Below are positions 50,999 to 63,300 of a stretch of 64,000 bases of DNA, one piece after another; position 1 is the first letter of the stretch, and every line of letters begins with the position of its first letter. A program made the position numbers and the translations under genes. The stretch is from contig CM067067.1 in the NCBI GenBank assembly GCA_033980235.1, forward strand, positions 3,339,001 through 3,403,000, read 5' to 3'. The DNA is from Diadema setosum. Lineage: Eukaryota; Echinodermata; Echinoidea; Diadematoida; Diadematidae. A model generated the notes under the pieces. That model saw only the letters and a list, made by a program, of their open reading frames with translations. It was not told where the DNA came from and searched no databases.

Positions 50999-52681
50999 AG
51001 TGAAGATGAAGAGAGGATCAGTGACAACTCTGGCCGAGATTAAACGTTCTTTGAGTGAACCTGGCCTTGATGTCTGCACTTGTCCACACAGAAATTCACT
51101 ATTCCGTCTTACCCCTCTCTTGGTATAATTCGACAATTCCCAACTGTACGCGATTCCCACCAGTCTCGCTCTGATCAAATCAAGGGCAGGAATGTTTTGT
51201 GAAATCAAAAGTAATTTTCCTCCATCTATCTCCCTCTCACTCTTGACTCCTATCTTTCCCTTTTAAGGATGGGAGGAGAAAAGGGAAAAATCTCTACATA
51301 ATTTTATTTCTGGGTCTGCTAGGAAGTTGCCGACCATCTGATCTTGACCCTGAAGTGAAGACAGACATGAAATTACTACCGCATGTGCAATGCTTTTAGT
51401 GTCAAAGCGACTAGAGAATTGCCTACGCAGTTAAAATCAATGGGACAAAACTGAAATGATCCACAAACACTGATGGTTTTGAAAGGGAACTGTTCAAAGA
51501 ATACATCAATGCATATCCTTTCTTTAATGCGTATGGGTTTCTTTCTCATTGATAGTATTACTTAGAAATGGAACTAATGCCTTCTTATTCACTAATGTGA
51601 AAAGATTATTCCTTTAAATAATTCTGTCTTCTTTTGATGATTAATCTGTCCTGGAAATGGAAGTTTAATTTGGCAGTTCATCTCACGAATTTTTTGTAGA
51701 AATGAACTGTTTTTCTATAAACGAACATACTGTTATGTTTTCATGAGGGGAAAAATGCCACAAATGATTTGTTTTCTGTTTTGTTGTTGGCACAGTGTCC
51801 TGAGTGCTATGCCTGCTACCCAACAAATCTAAACAGTGCCATGATTTCATTATGTGCACACAATGTGTGTGAAAGTATGTTGGGGTAGGGAGAGGCCTTT
51901 TGTGACCTGTGTTTGAAGGCTGTGCTCCAGGGGACACCAACCCCTAACCCTGGAGCTTATTCTGGGATAACTTTCTCCACCCCCCCCCCCCTTCTCTCCC
52001 TCCCCCTGAGCTTAGTGCACATACCTCAGTAGTTTGCCTAAATCAATTATACATTGTCTGAGCTCTACGAGGTTATGCCAAGGTTATGGCCAAAGCTGTG
52101 TACAATCTCTCAAGGCCCAGATTTAACCATGTACTGGTTCTCAGCCCCCAAAAAGCTGATCTTGCAGCACATATGGCTCCTGTAGCCATGAGTAGAAGTG
52201 CAAGACATCTGCACAAAATTTATCAAATGAGATGAGAACCGGCATGGTAAATCTTCCAGTTCATAATTGTGAGTTTTTCGTTCAGTTAGATAGATTTGTT
52301 GACAAAGAGCTTAGATAAAACTTGCACATGTACGCAACACACACACAGACACACACAAATGCTCACCAAGAATAATATGAATATGATTTGTACATTGCAA
52401 TCATATTCCCTTAAATTTACGTGTAGGTAGAGTAAGTGAGGGTCATGCCTCTGGGAGATAGAGGAATGTGAGATAGGTCTGACAAAAGGTCAAGTTTGCT
52501 GGAGATTGTCATCTCTTCCAGCCCCTTTACCAAATACTTGAATCACCTTACACAGATCACCTTTTCTTCATCCACCCAAACTGATGAATTTAAGTTAAAA
52601 GTCAAATTTGTGTAAGTGTTTGGATCAGTCATACTTTTGTTAGCAAGATCCCACTTCTCTGCTGTGATCTGCAGGAGCCCC

Positions 52682-52707
52682 GAGCCCGAGCCATGAGCCC
52701 GAGCCAT
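52682..52707. repeat. 13-bp tandem duplication
   Basis: GAGCCCGAGCCAT is present twice in direct succession, with an additional partial copy on the left. Confidence 0.85.
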
Positions 52708-54137
52708 GGTAGACCTGTGTAGATGCACAGATGGGCAGTAGTTGGTAGTCGTGTACCTCTTTAAAGTCCTACATAGGTAGCTGCATGAGGTATTTGTGTT
52801 AGTAAAAGCCTTGATGAAAGGCTAATTGAACTACTTAGTGGGGTGATAATGGGGGATGCTAACTGCTGGAAACATTTTAAGATGATCCCTGGCCCGATTC
52901 CTATGGCTAGAGGGAAGGTGGTAGGGGGTGGGGAGGTGTTGGGGGGGGGGGGGGAAGAGAGAAAGGAAGAGACAGGTACCAATACAGCGGTTGAAAGAAC
53001 ATCCTGGGGGTGGGGATGGGGCCCTGGTGTATGGGACAGATAAAGAGGTCAGGGTCGGACAATGTGTACTATTTTTATATCTGGTCTGGTTGTGGTAGAG
53101 AAAGTGGGTCACCTATCAAGTCTTGGTAGAGGGCACTGGAAGTGAAGTGTTGGGCACCATGCCATGTGACCATGGCTGTGGATGTACTAGATAAGATTTA
53201 CACGTGGGCTTCCCTGTCAGTGCTTGTATGTGTGTGTGCTTAAAGTTAAAAGGTTAAATGGAGGAGGATACAGTTAAAAAGAGAGCGGGAGTCAGCGTTT
53301 GGAAAAGGAATTTGTTGACAATTTAATTCCCAAATAGAAGAATAAAAGATATGGGCCTTGTGATGTGATGTAATGAAAATTGAGAGGGGGAAAAGAATAA
53401 TTTTTGTGATACAATGAGAAGGAGATTGGTTGTGCTGAATTCAGATCACTGGGTTCTCGGATATCTCTAACATGGTTTCAGTTTCCGAATAAACATTTTA
53501 GTTTGTAGTACAACCGAAAGTTCAGTATGATTTAAAGAGAGGGAAGAGGAGAGAGTGAGAGTAAAAAAAATCAGCACCCATGTGACCAGCCGGCGGTATG
53601 TATGTTGTCTTTGCTAAAATGTGGGGAATAAGAACAGATGGTAGCGTTTGGGGTAACGGGGTCTCGCAGGGCAGTGGTACTCTGGCCCACTTTGTGGTGT
53701 CCACAATCCGGTTCTTCTCACATTCCTCAGCTCTTCCTTCTCAAAGTCAACAGAACCCTCCCAAGGTACCTTACCACTCTAGGCCTTGTTTCACATCTTA
53801 AGCTGATAGGGTTTCTTATGGTTTTGCTTGGGTGCATGGGATGGGGAAGAGCCTACAAAACCAAAGATAATGCCAGTTTTTTTTATCTTTTTTTCGGGGG
53901 GGGGGGGGGGGGAAGGGAGGGGTGAGGGAGAGGGGAACTCATGTGATCAAAACTGACCAATCATCTGCTGAGGTGAGACCTTAGATATTCCCACTTTCAC
54001 TGAATATTGTAGCTGCAGATTGCAAAGTCTTGCTCCCAGACTGGCAGACTGTTTCAAAGCACTGCTTCTGTGATCAAATTGAAGAAGGGTTTATATTTCA
54101 ATTTGTGCATGTGTACCGATAATGTATGAGTGTGGCT

Positions 54138-54139
<2 letters not shown>

Positions 54140-54185
<46 letters not shown>

Positions 54186-54240
54186 TGTGTGAGTGTGTGT
54201 GCATGCATGCATATGTGTGTGTGTGTGTATGTGTGTGTAT
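54140..54240. repeat. (GT)n microsatellite
   Basis: A run of more than 40 bases of pure GT is followed by GAGT, GCAT and GTAT variants over about 100 bp. Confidence 0.95.
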
Positions 54241-54429
54241 TGGTTTGCAGTGTCCTATAAAGTGTGAAAATTAATTGCCTGGTTGTTAGTGGATATGTGT
54301 CACAGCCTTGAGATGACACTAGCTTTCTCTGGATTGTCACATTTGCTGCAATGTGGTGAGAAGTGGAGCTGCATCATACCTGTCCTGAACTCAACATTAA
54401 TATGTACCGGTACTCAAAGAGTGTGTCAG

Positions 54430-54435
54430 TATGTG

Positions 54436-54483
<48 letters not shown>

Positions 54484-54562
54484 AGAGAGAGAGAGAGATA
54501 GAAAGTGAGATTTTGGGAGACAGGCAGAGAGAAAGCAAGGAAGGAGAAGGGGGTGAGACAGA
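54430..54562. repeat. (TG)n followed by GA-rich tract
   Basis: TG repeats with one TTTG interruption run to about 54482 and then change to CAGAGAGAGAGAGAT and purine-rich sequence. Confidence 0.93.
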
Positions 54563-55121
54563 ACAATCATCAAGGGGAGAAAAAAAGACAACTATTTTTT
54601 TTTGTGTGTGTGTTTCATATTTAGGATCAGTGAAATCATATCATATTACATTGTATGTTAAATCAAAGTGTCATGACTACAGCTTAGTAAAATGACCTCT
54701 TAGAGCCATAAACTGTGGGAGAATTTCAACGTTTCATAAGTACATGTCTTGTGATACTTTAGATCGTACACGTTATTATCAGGTTTAAAAGAAATAGGGA
54801 ACACAGGAAGAAGTCATATGCATTTTCATATTAAATACCATAATTTGTGTCAATATCCAGAAGATTGTTCCTTGATGTCGTTATAGTTGAGATACAATCA
54901 CAATTTTCATTTGAGACCATTTTTTATACTTGTGAAGATAATTTTACCATGCTGTTTGCCATGTAAATTGTGATATTATGTAAATTTTAATTTCACTATT
55001 TTCATGAGAGCCAAAGATTTGCAAAATTAGAATGCATGCAAAAGTTCTTGTATACACTATATGCGTGGAATGCCAGTGGCAGTTCACGAAAATATCATCC
55101 TGTGAAAATTTCTTGCTTTAC

Positions 55122-55298
55122 AGTATCTCTCTCCTTTTCTCTCCTTCCAGCTCTATTCTTCTATCTCTCTCTCTCCCTTGATATCCCTCTCCCTCTGTCT
55201 GCCTCTTCTCTCGTTCTCTCTATCTGCCTTTATCCTGTCTTTCTCTTTCTCGTCATCTCTCATTCTTGCCCCAATCTCTCTCTCTCTCTCTCTCACTT
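55122..55298. repeat. CT-rich tract ending in (CT)n
   Basis: Pyrimidine-rich sequence with TCTCTC units is closed by a pure CT run of about 24 bases (55275-55295). The open frame through it is low-complexity translation. Confidence 0.85.
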
Positions 55299-55795
55299 CT
55301 TCGCCTCATTTACATTTATAAACATACCTGATTCTCTTGGGATGACTAGGCCAAGTGAACAGAGTAGACTCCATGACTATGGTGTGTGTGTGGGGGGGGG
55401 GGGGGAGGGGGGAGGGAGAGGGGGACTGGAGGGGGTGGGGTCAAGCATTCCATTAGTTCTCCTGCTTCATGTTTAGACATATTTCAGGTGCTAGCTGAGG
55501 CATTGACGATGTATGTTTATCCACTGCAAATGTAGATAAATTGTGTGCAGTTCTCCGTCCACTCGCCTGGGAGATATTGATTGGGAAAATAAAGAGAGTG
55601 CTTTCCAAAAATGCCTTCTTTAACTGTCTAGGAGTTACACTGGGGAACAATCAGGGACAAATATTTCTTTAAAAAGAGAGTTTTTTCGGAGGAGGTGGTG
55701 GATTTGTTCTTTTACTTTTATATCAGAAAAATTCTTCTGCCAGAACCTGTATCATGGTCTTGCTTTTATATCCTCCCTTTCTTTTTAGGGAGATT

Positions 55796-55821
55796 GGGGG
55801 GGGGGGGGGGGGGGGGGGGGG
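55796..55821. repeat. Poly-G tract (26 G)
   Basis: The longest homopolymer G run of the window, inside PCBP intron 4. A 14-G run followed by AGGGGGGAGGG is found at about 55393-55416. Assembly length of such runs is often unreliable. Confidence 0.9.
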
Positions 55822-58800
55822 TTGGTGCGAAGATTTATTTTAATCTTAGTTTGTTTTCCTGCAGCATTCCAGAGACGTGAGAATGTCATATGAGGAAAGT
55901 TTGTAGATGTTCGTTTATGTAATGAACAAATGCACAAATGAAATAATTGTACAATTACAGTGAATACGCTGAGTGCAGTCTAGAGGAATTGCTTCATTTT
56001 GCTGGTAAAATGTTCATTTAATGGAGGAAGGAGTCAATCAAGAACCAAATAAAAAGCTGAATTAGAGTTTGTGCACTGATAAGGTAGTGATCCTGCCCTT
56101 TATCTCTTCTATACCAATCATTGTTTTATATCTTAATGCTTACAATCTTCTGATATTCAATAAAAGGAGGGAGGCAAACAATCCTCGTCTATGGTCCCAA
56201 TCCTATTTTCTCTCGCTGCTTATCTCCGCAGAAATTAGATATTGTAAGATGAGGTAGTTACAGTACTTTCACTCGATTTCGTGTCGTCTTTTTTTCCCAG
56301 AAAGTTTCAGTGTATGTTCCCTCTCCACTCCACCTGAGGGGAAATGAGATAAATTTGCAGCGCAGCCTAACCCAAATGCGATGAGAGAATGTTATTTCAT
56401 CACCGCTGAATTGCGCCTCCTTTTCAGCAATACCAGAAAGCGCATGGATGCCCCCCTTTTTTTTATCTTTCTCTTTCTGCAGCAGTGCAACACCCCCCTC
56501 TATGGCTGACTTGATGTGTGTCGGTACCTACCGAAGATCAAAGAGGCCCATGTTTTGTGTGTAACTACATCTGTAGGAAGTCTCCTTGCGTGTGTTCCAT
56601 TACTATGTGTGCATTTTTTGCCTCCAGCCATGGGCAGGGGCGTACAGTGCAGCTTGGTGAACAATAGGTCAACCTGGATGCAATTATCAAGGCCATGTAT
56701 TCATGGTGACCCTTCAGACACAGAGTGTCTTTATCATATGAATGTATTAAAGTCCTTATATTCTCACCCTGTATGCGCTCAGGTAAAAACCGGAGCCAAT
56801 GAAACAGAGGAAGAGGGTATGAGGATACACAAGGAGGTAGGACAGGGAGGGGAAAAAAAAGCAGCAGCGACCATGTGCATGCATTATACAGGTAAATAAT
56901 ACTGTAATCAATAAACATACGCTCTAAAGTGCGTTATCGGCAGGGGTGCGCGGCATTAATAAATCAATGTGAATATACAAGGAGGACTAGCATTGATTTA
57001 TTAGCGACAGCCAGGCCTCAGCGTCGCGATTCAATTCCAGCCGCGTCTATTCTTGCCCTTTATGCACTGCCCTCGTCTTGGCATTCGGGGGGCATCGCGG
57101 CATCTATATACATGACTCTGGCCAGGATCAATAGACACTCTACGCAGAGATTTTGGTTGATTGAGGGGAAAGAAAATGAAATTGTTGGACAGGGAGAGAG
57201 AAGAGCATCCATGGGCCGGTGGTAAATTGGCTGAATGTAGCCGAGGTAAGGAAATGGAAGAAACACATAGGTGTAGCCAGCAGGCGGGGTACAGTACCCA
57301 GACGCAATTAAGCAGGGAGGGGCAGAGGGCAACCAAAAGAGGTGAAGAGAAGAGGGTTCATTGATTGGAACACTGTAAGCCAGCACCGACGATGAAACAT
57401 TTAGCATTATTCCATTCTTTTTTTTTTTACCTGGTCAATGTTTATGTCTGTAAGAAAACTGAATTACAGTTTCATTCTTCTCTCTAAAATGAGTGTGAGA
57501 TGTATTGAGGTCAGTTTAGTCCTCCCTCTGCTCATTTTACTTCAGTATAATTGATGTATCTTTCAGTGGGTTTTGTGGCAGATTTGGTTCCACAATGAAG
57601 ACTTCGGTATTGTTTCGATGATTTAAACATGCTCCCAAGTATGGTTATGCATACCCCTTTGTGAAAATAAAATGGAATAAATATAGATAAATAGATGGTT
57701 AGCAAACTAGAATTCAGAATCCTTTAATGAATGGAAGAAAATGGCATTGATTGCAGCATACTTTAAAATTTGTACTTTACCATGTTTGCTTGTGATTTTT
57801 TTCTATAATGAGTAACAAATTTGTGGTCGTTAAGAATATGTCTGTTTAATGTATCCCAAAGAGCTCAATCCCCGACAAAGTTCGCCCGACCTCGTTCTGT
57901 TGTGTAATGATCATGTCCAAATCCTAGGAGGCTAGTAGAGACAATTCTCCGGGCTTGTCTCCACAGCCGCTCTCTCTCTTGCTTTTTCGCTCTCTCTCGC
58001 ACGGAGCTAGATCACTGTACCCCCATCCGCAGCGACCACCATGGCTGGGGAGGGGCGTGGAGTAGAGGCGGCATCACGTCACTGGATGCACGGAGTACAT
58101 CAGAAATCAATCGAAGTGCTATGAAGCAAGACTAATGCAGCCATAATAGTTTTGTGCCACTCTCTTCCACCAGGTGTCACACTGTGGAATTACAGTTTAA
58201 AGGGTGTCACCATCCTTGGCATATCTTCTCAATATTCCTCAGAGTGAAATCAGTTGAAGTTCTCTGGCATAATGCCACAACATATATGCCGTTCTGGTTT
58301 GGTCATTACAGAATTCTAAGATTTCACTTAGTACTCTCAAACCGTGCTGGAATCATCTTATGAATATCATCCAGGACACACTGGAGTCTTTCATGGAGAG
58401 AAGGAAGGAAGATGCACCTTGACTTTCCTGTGTAATTTCTTTGAGTTTTCAGTTCCATGACATTTGCAGGTACAAAAATTGCTCCCATTAAATATCTGTA
58501 CTCGCTAAGCCAAACATAATTCTGCCCTCAGACATAACCCTAATCCTAATCCTCATATCAAACTTAAAGCTGAAACCTTATCACAACCCTAACCCTAAGT
58601 CCTCTGAGAAAATAAGGCTGGAGAAATTGTCGCAGGAGCAAATGTCGGTGTCAGCGAATTTTCATTACTGGGAGATCAAAAAAAGTGCAATTAGTCATGT
58701 TAATGCCGAATGTCTGCAGACTGAATGTTGTAACAGCCTGAATAGCCATCATTCAGCAACTACAAGCGTTTTAAAATCGGGCAACCCCCCCACGTGAAAT

Positions 58801-58917
58801 TAATGCAACCAACTTTAAATACAGTTTGCAAAGGGTGTGTTCTCCTTGAGTACAGGTCTCTGTCTGCACAGACTTGATGTAAGATCAAAATAATGTGCTA
58901 TTTATGTTTCTACTCTC

Positions 58918-58961
58918 CCCCCCCCCCCTTTTCCTCAGTGGGTGTGGGGGGGGGGGGGGGG
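58918..58961. repeat. Opposed C-run and G-run (hairpin-capable)
   Basis: A run of 11 C (58918-58928) is followed, 17 bases later, by 16 G (58946-58961). In RNA these could pair as a GC stem with a short loop. Confidence 0.85.
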
Positions 58962-60251
58962 ACAGGAGGCTATAGTGCTTGTCATGGTGGCCTACCACTG
59001 CCGCTGTGCCTCTGCAGATTGCTACTGAAGATTACCCAGATAGTTGCAAATTACAGAGGACTGGTTTATGCACCCAACCTTTTCATGCTGCACGCAAATC
59101 ACTAATCTGCTTCGTCCAATTTTGGAAATGTCAGGCACGGGATTGCTGCAGGTCAATAAGTGGTTGGTGAAAGCCGATCCTAAAGAAACAAGACCCAGTG
59201 AGCAGCCCTCCAGCGAAGAACAGCAAATTTACTCTCCGCTGAAGAAGGCAGTTGTGTGTGTGGGGTGGAAGGTGGGGGGAGGGGGCAGATAGAAAAGGAT
59301 TAAGTGAGGGGGAAAAAGAAGACATAGAAATATTACGGGTCTGCAAGGTTTTATGAAAATCCTTGCTTAAGTTTTGTTCCCCTTTCATTTCTGATGAGTG
59401 TTATTCATGTCTGCTGCCCTCAATGACACAGGGGAGTAGCTTCATGAGAACCACTAGTATGATATTGACAGAGATGATTGGTGTTCAGACAGAATAGTGT
59501 CATATCTGTATGAGCAAAATTGCTGATGGCGATGCAGATCACCCAGTAAATACATTTGTACTCTCATCAAGTCAATCTCACTTGTACTTTGGAGACAACA
59601 GCATTGCAAGGATTGTCACTTTGAGCGAAAACTGATATTCAAGGTTTGAAATTAAGCCTCAAATGCTCACGTGGCTAATGATCAAGGGATAATGGCAGCA
59701 GTGGGAGAATTCAGATTTCTTTGACATCACATTGCCAATAGGAGAGTGTAGAGAAATTTGTCCGTTAAAATCCATATGAGTCCTTGTTGTTTTATTTTTG
59801 TTGTAAAGTGTGAGGGTTTTTACCACTCTGAATGTAGGTGTTACGGTTATGCTTATTATTCAAAACTTTCTTCATTTGTAAAAATAATATAACCTGAACA
59901 CTGTGCTGTATGTAGAATATGTGAGTGCTGTGGTTGAAATATGTGTGAACAATGATTTAAGATTCTCCATGTGGGACAGCAGTATATATCGATCGTATCC
60001 TCAGACCACTGCCTTGGCATCTCTCAGGTATCCGGTCCATTTGAACAGGTGTCAAGACATCTAGGACCATGTGGTAGGTTTGCGATGCCATTTCAGACAG
60101 ACATTTCCTTCAGACGGGGAGGGGGTGAGAAACGAACAATTTCATCATCATCACTTCTGCATCCCCCTTCTCGCTCCGCCATGAAAGTTTTGTCATCGTG
60201 TAACATCTCATTTTCTCCTGTCTTTCTCTTCTCTCTCATCCTTTAATCCAG

Positions 60252-60380
60252 GATTTATCAAATTCGGTGCTGTCAGCGGGAACCCCCAAGCCCCCAGTCT
60301 CATTACGCCTCATCGTTCCCACGAGTCAGTGCGGCTCTCTCATTGGCAAAGGTGGCTCCAAAATCAAAGACATCAGAGAG
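60252..60380 (+). CDS. PCBP: PCBP coding exon 5: inter-KH linker and start of KH2
   Basis: Encodes 43 residues: the linker DLSNSVLSAGTPKPP, then VSLRLIVPTSQCGSLIGKGG, the first strand, helix and GKGG loop of KH2, ending SKIKDIRE. Vertebrate PCBPs have VTLRLVVPASQCGSLIGKGG and CKIKEIRE, so this is an unambiguous match. It is flanked by TTTAATCCAG and GTGGGT and is phase 0 at both ends, as are all the other PCBP exons here. Unlike KH1, the KH2 loop is wholly inside one exon. The next expected exon would start with STGAQVQV-like sequence; I do not find it before 64000, so the gene is truncated by the window edge. Confidence 0.95.
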
Positions 60381-63300
60381 GTGGGTAGCTGGGTCACTAT
60401 GGAACCCTCCGTGGTGTTTCCAAGAAGTGTTGTCATCCTTTCCATGTTTGTTTTTTCTCAAATACTGTCCTCTTTTATGTCTGAATTAGGCACAGTTTCT
60501 TCTCTTCCGACTTCTCTCAAACTCTCACATTATAGCTGTCGTTTTGTTTCACTACTCTCTCCCAACTCTGGTCTCTCTTTTGGATACTGGTCTCTTGTAA
60601 AGCCACTTTTTCCCCCCTTTCTTTTTTCTCTCATGTGAGCAAGACCATAGAGCTTTGGATTATTGCACCTAGATGGCCCTCAAGGGACCTTGACATCAAG
60701 ATTATATGTGAAAGAAATAATCACTGAGTTAGAAATTACTTATGTGTGGTGAAAGATTGCTTAGGATTGTTATGGCTCGCTTTCAAAGGTTGTTAAACTC
60801 TGCTGACCAAGCTGTGTTTTAATGTTTAAATGGATGAAAAAAGAAAAAGAATAAAACACTCAAGCATATCAAAGTTTTTGAAATTACACTGACGTTACTA
60901 AGAAACATTTGGACAAGTATAACAGTGCTATGAGACTGATATTGAATTAATAGGTAAATCCAGCATTTCTGTTTAAGGAAAAACAATCAAGTAAAGAAAA
61001 TTTGGTCACGCACAGATTTTTTGTTTTCAGACCATATAAGTACCAATTCCATTCAAATGCAATCTTCATAGCTTTATTTTCACACAGTGTCAAAGATACT
61101 AGGTAGCATGTAGGACCATTCATCTCAGATTTTTTTTTTTTTTTTGTACAGAAAACATTGTTAGGTGATGCCTTTAATTACTAAAGCATGATTTCAATGC
61201 TGGGCCTTTTTCTGACGGCAAAATATTTAAGTCAAAGGAGCACCCTTTGATCTTTGATTGCCTGCTGGATTTACCTCAAATCTTTCATTCATTCTCTGTT
61301 TTCAGTGTGAAATTGAGGTCTTCCCATTCTCATTTCTTTTTCCAGAATAGAATAATTTGTTATTATTTCTCTATTGCTGAATGTATGGTTTGTCAGTGTG
61401 CATGATAACCCATATGTTAACGTGGTTGTAAGAGTAGCTAGAAAAGTGAATGAAACTCTGAAGTGCAATAAGCAATAAGCATTCAAGGAAGGAGAGATTG
61501 AGCAAGGCCGGTGAAACAAGTATCACATGTCACAAAGTCAGAGAATAATGGCAGGAATATGTCAGATGTATAATGATTGAATGAAGCAGAGGTGTTTGAC
61601 AAAACTGCACATTTATCATGGTGCCCAAGTAGCAACCGCCAGTGAGTGACTAACACCTCACGTATCGTTACGGAACAGCAACTGCCTGGTTTGGCGACAG
61701 TACGAGGGCGGGCATTAGTGATTTAATCTGGGTCTCGTCACAGGGGCTATGATGCGGGATGGGTGCATATTTCTTCCATGACTGGATGGGGGTGCGTATT
61801 TCTTCCACAGCAGGATGGGTGCATATTTTTTCTGTGGTGGTAATTCGGGATGAGTCTTGCACTGAGCCTTAAATCGTGTAGATTAGATAGGAGGGGATCA
61901 TTTTTGGCTCTCCCTGGTCTCATACATCCTCCTCTTCATCACCCCTTGGTTTGATCATCAGTGGTCTGGATTCCTGGGAGGGGTCGTAGGATGCTCACTG
62001 GCTGTCTGTCATCCAGGTTGCTTCTAGCTACCAACCTGATGTCTAAGTGTATGCTGACATGCTGTCACTTCACCCTTTAGTGTGTTGTTCCGCAGTTTGG
62101 TACGAGCGTGCTGAATATATGCATATTTCCAGGAAAGAAATGAAAACCTATTGCATCTATCAGAATATGTGTCCTGGGTATTAGTCATAGTATTTTCAGT
62201 GGAATGGTTGCGTACTGAAGTCGAGCATAGCCCACACAAACAGTCATGACAGTCCTTGATGGCTGATTTATCTAAAATAGAAGGACAACTAAGCAAAAAT
62301 GCACCATTGTTTATGTAGATTTTCAGCTATACTTCATTCTTATTGAGAGAAAAATGAAGCTAGCCTTAAAGGGGTCAAAGAATTTCAAAGGTTTTGTAAA
62401 TTTTCATTTGAGTTGTGAACCTGGCGATGATGTATGCTGTTTAGCTGTAAATGGAGTGGTAGGCAGTTGTTAGATGCCAACATAAGACTTTATTATTTCA
62501 TGAAACTGTAGAAAGATGTGTTAAAGGGTAAGCTACCAATTCATTTCCTGTATAGAAATGTGGACCAGTGATGATGTAGTCTCAATGATTTTGGCACCCT
62601 CTACTTCTGCCGATCCTTCTTCTTCCGACTCCATGTCGTTCTCTAGCTCTCATCATATATTCCATTAGATACAAATAATTAATGTGGATGTAGCCCAAAG
62701 GGTGTGTAGAGGCAATACTCAGTGGAACAGAGTGTCTGAAAAGGGACCTGTCCTTACGCTGTCCTGTGTGCACAGCAAACTGAAACCCGTCTTTTCTCGT
62801 TCTTCTGTCTGAAATCTTTTCCACTTGTCACGGAGATGGTTTCCGCCCTCGTCAATTTCAGCAGCTTAAATATTCAACATCTTCTTCCGTTGCGAGTGAC
62901 TCCACAAAATGTCACGGCAGAATGGAGACCGAGTGATTTACAAGGATGCAAGCCTTTTTTTCTAGACACAAAAATACCTGAACAGAAAGGATGGGCAGGT
63001 GAATAGATAAACATGCACATGACAAATTGATTAAAAGATTTAAGAGATGAATGAATGAACAGATATGGTTAATGAAAACATAAGCATGGAAATTTAATGA
63101 GTTAACAACCAGCATTAAACTAAACTTTATGAAAGAAACTTATTTTTTCAAGCAGATAAATCATTCTTGGTTAACTGAAGTTATGAAATCTTCCTCTTTT
63201 TTTTAATCAGCATGGGTAAATGTTACAAGGTAGAGTACAAGGGAGATGTAGGCAAATGATATGTGTAAGAATTTTGCCAAGGCAAGAGAAGTCGTATATA

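Noticed and set aside
56250..56260. TGAGGTAGTTA resembling the let-7 seed
   Set aside because: Match stops after nine bases and there is no complementary arm for a precursor hairpin.
58543..58600. Telomere-like CCCTAA words (AACCCTAACCCTAAG)
   Set aside because: Only about two perfect units among degenerate CCTAAT variants; too short to call an interstitial telomere array.
60381..60638. Open frame continuing past exon 5
   Set aside because: After GTGGGT the translation loses all KH2 similarity, so it is intron read-through.
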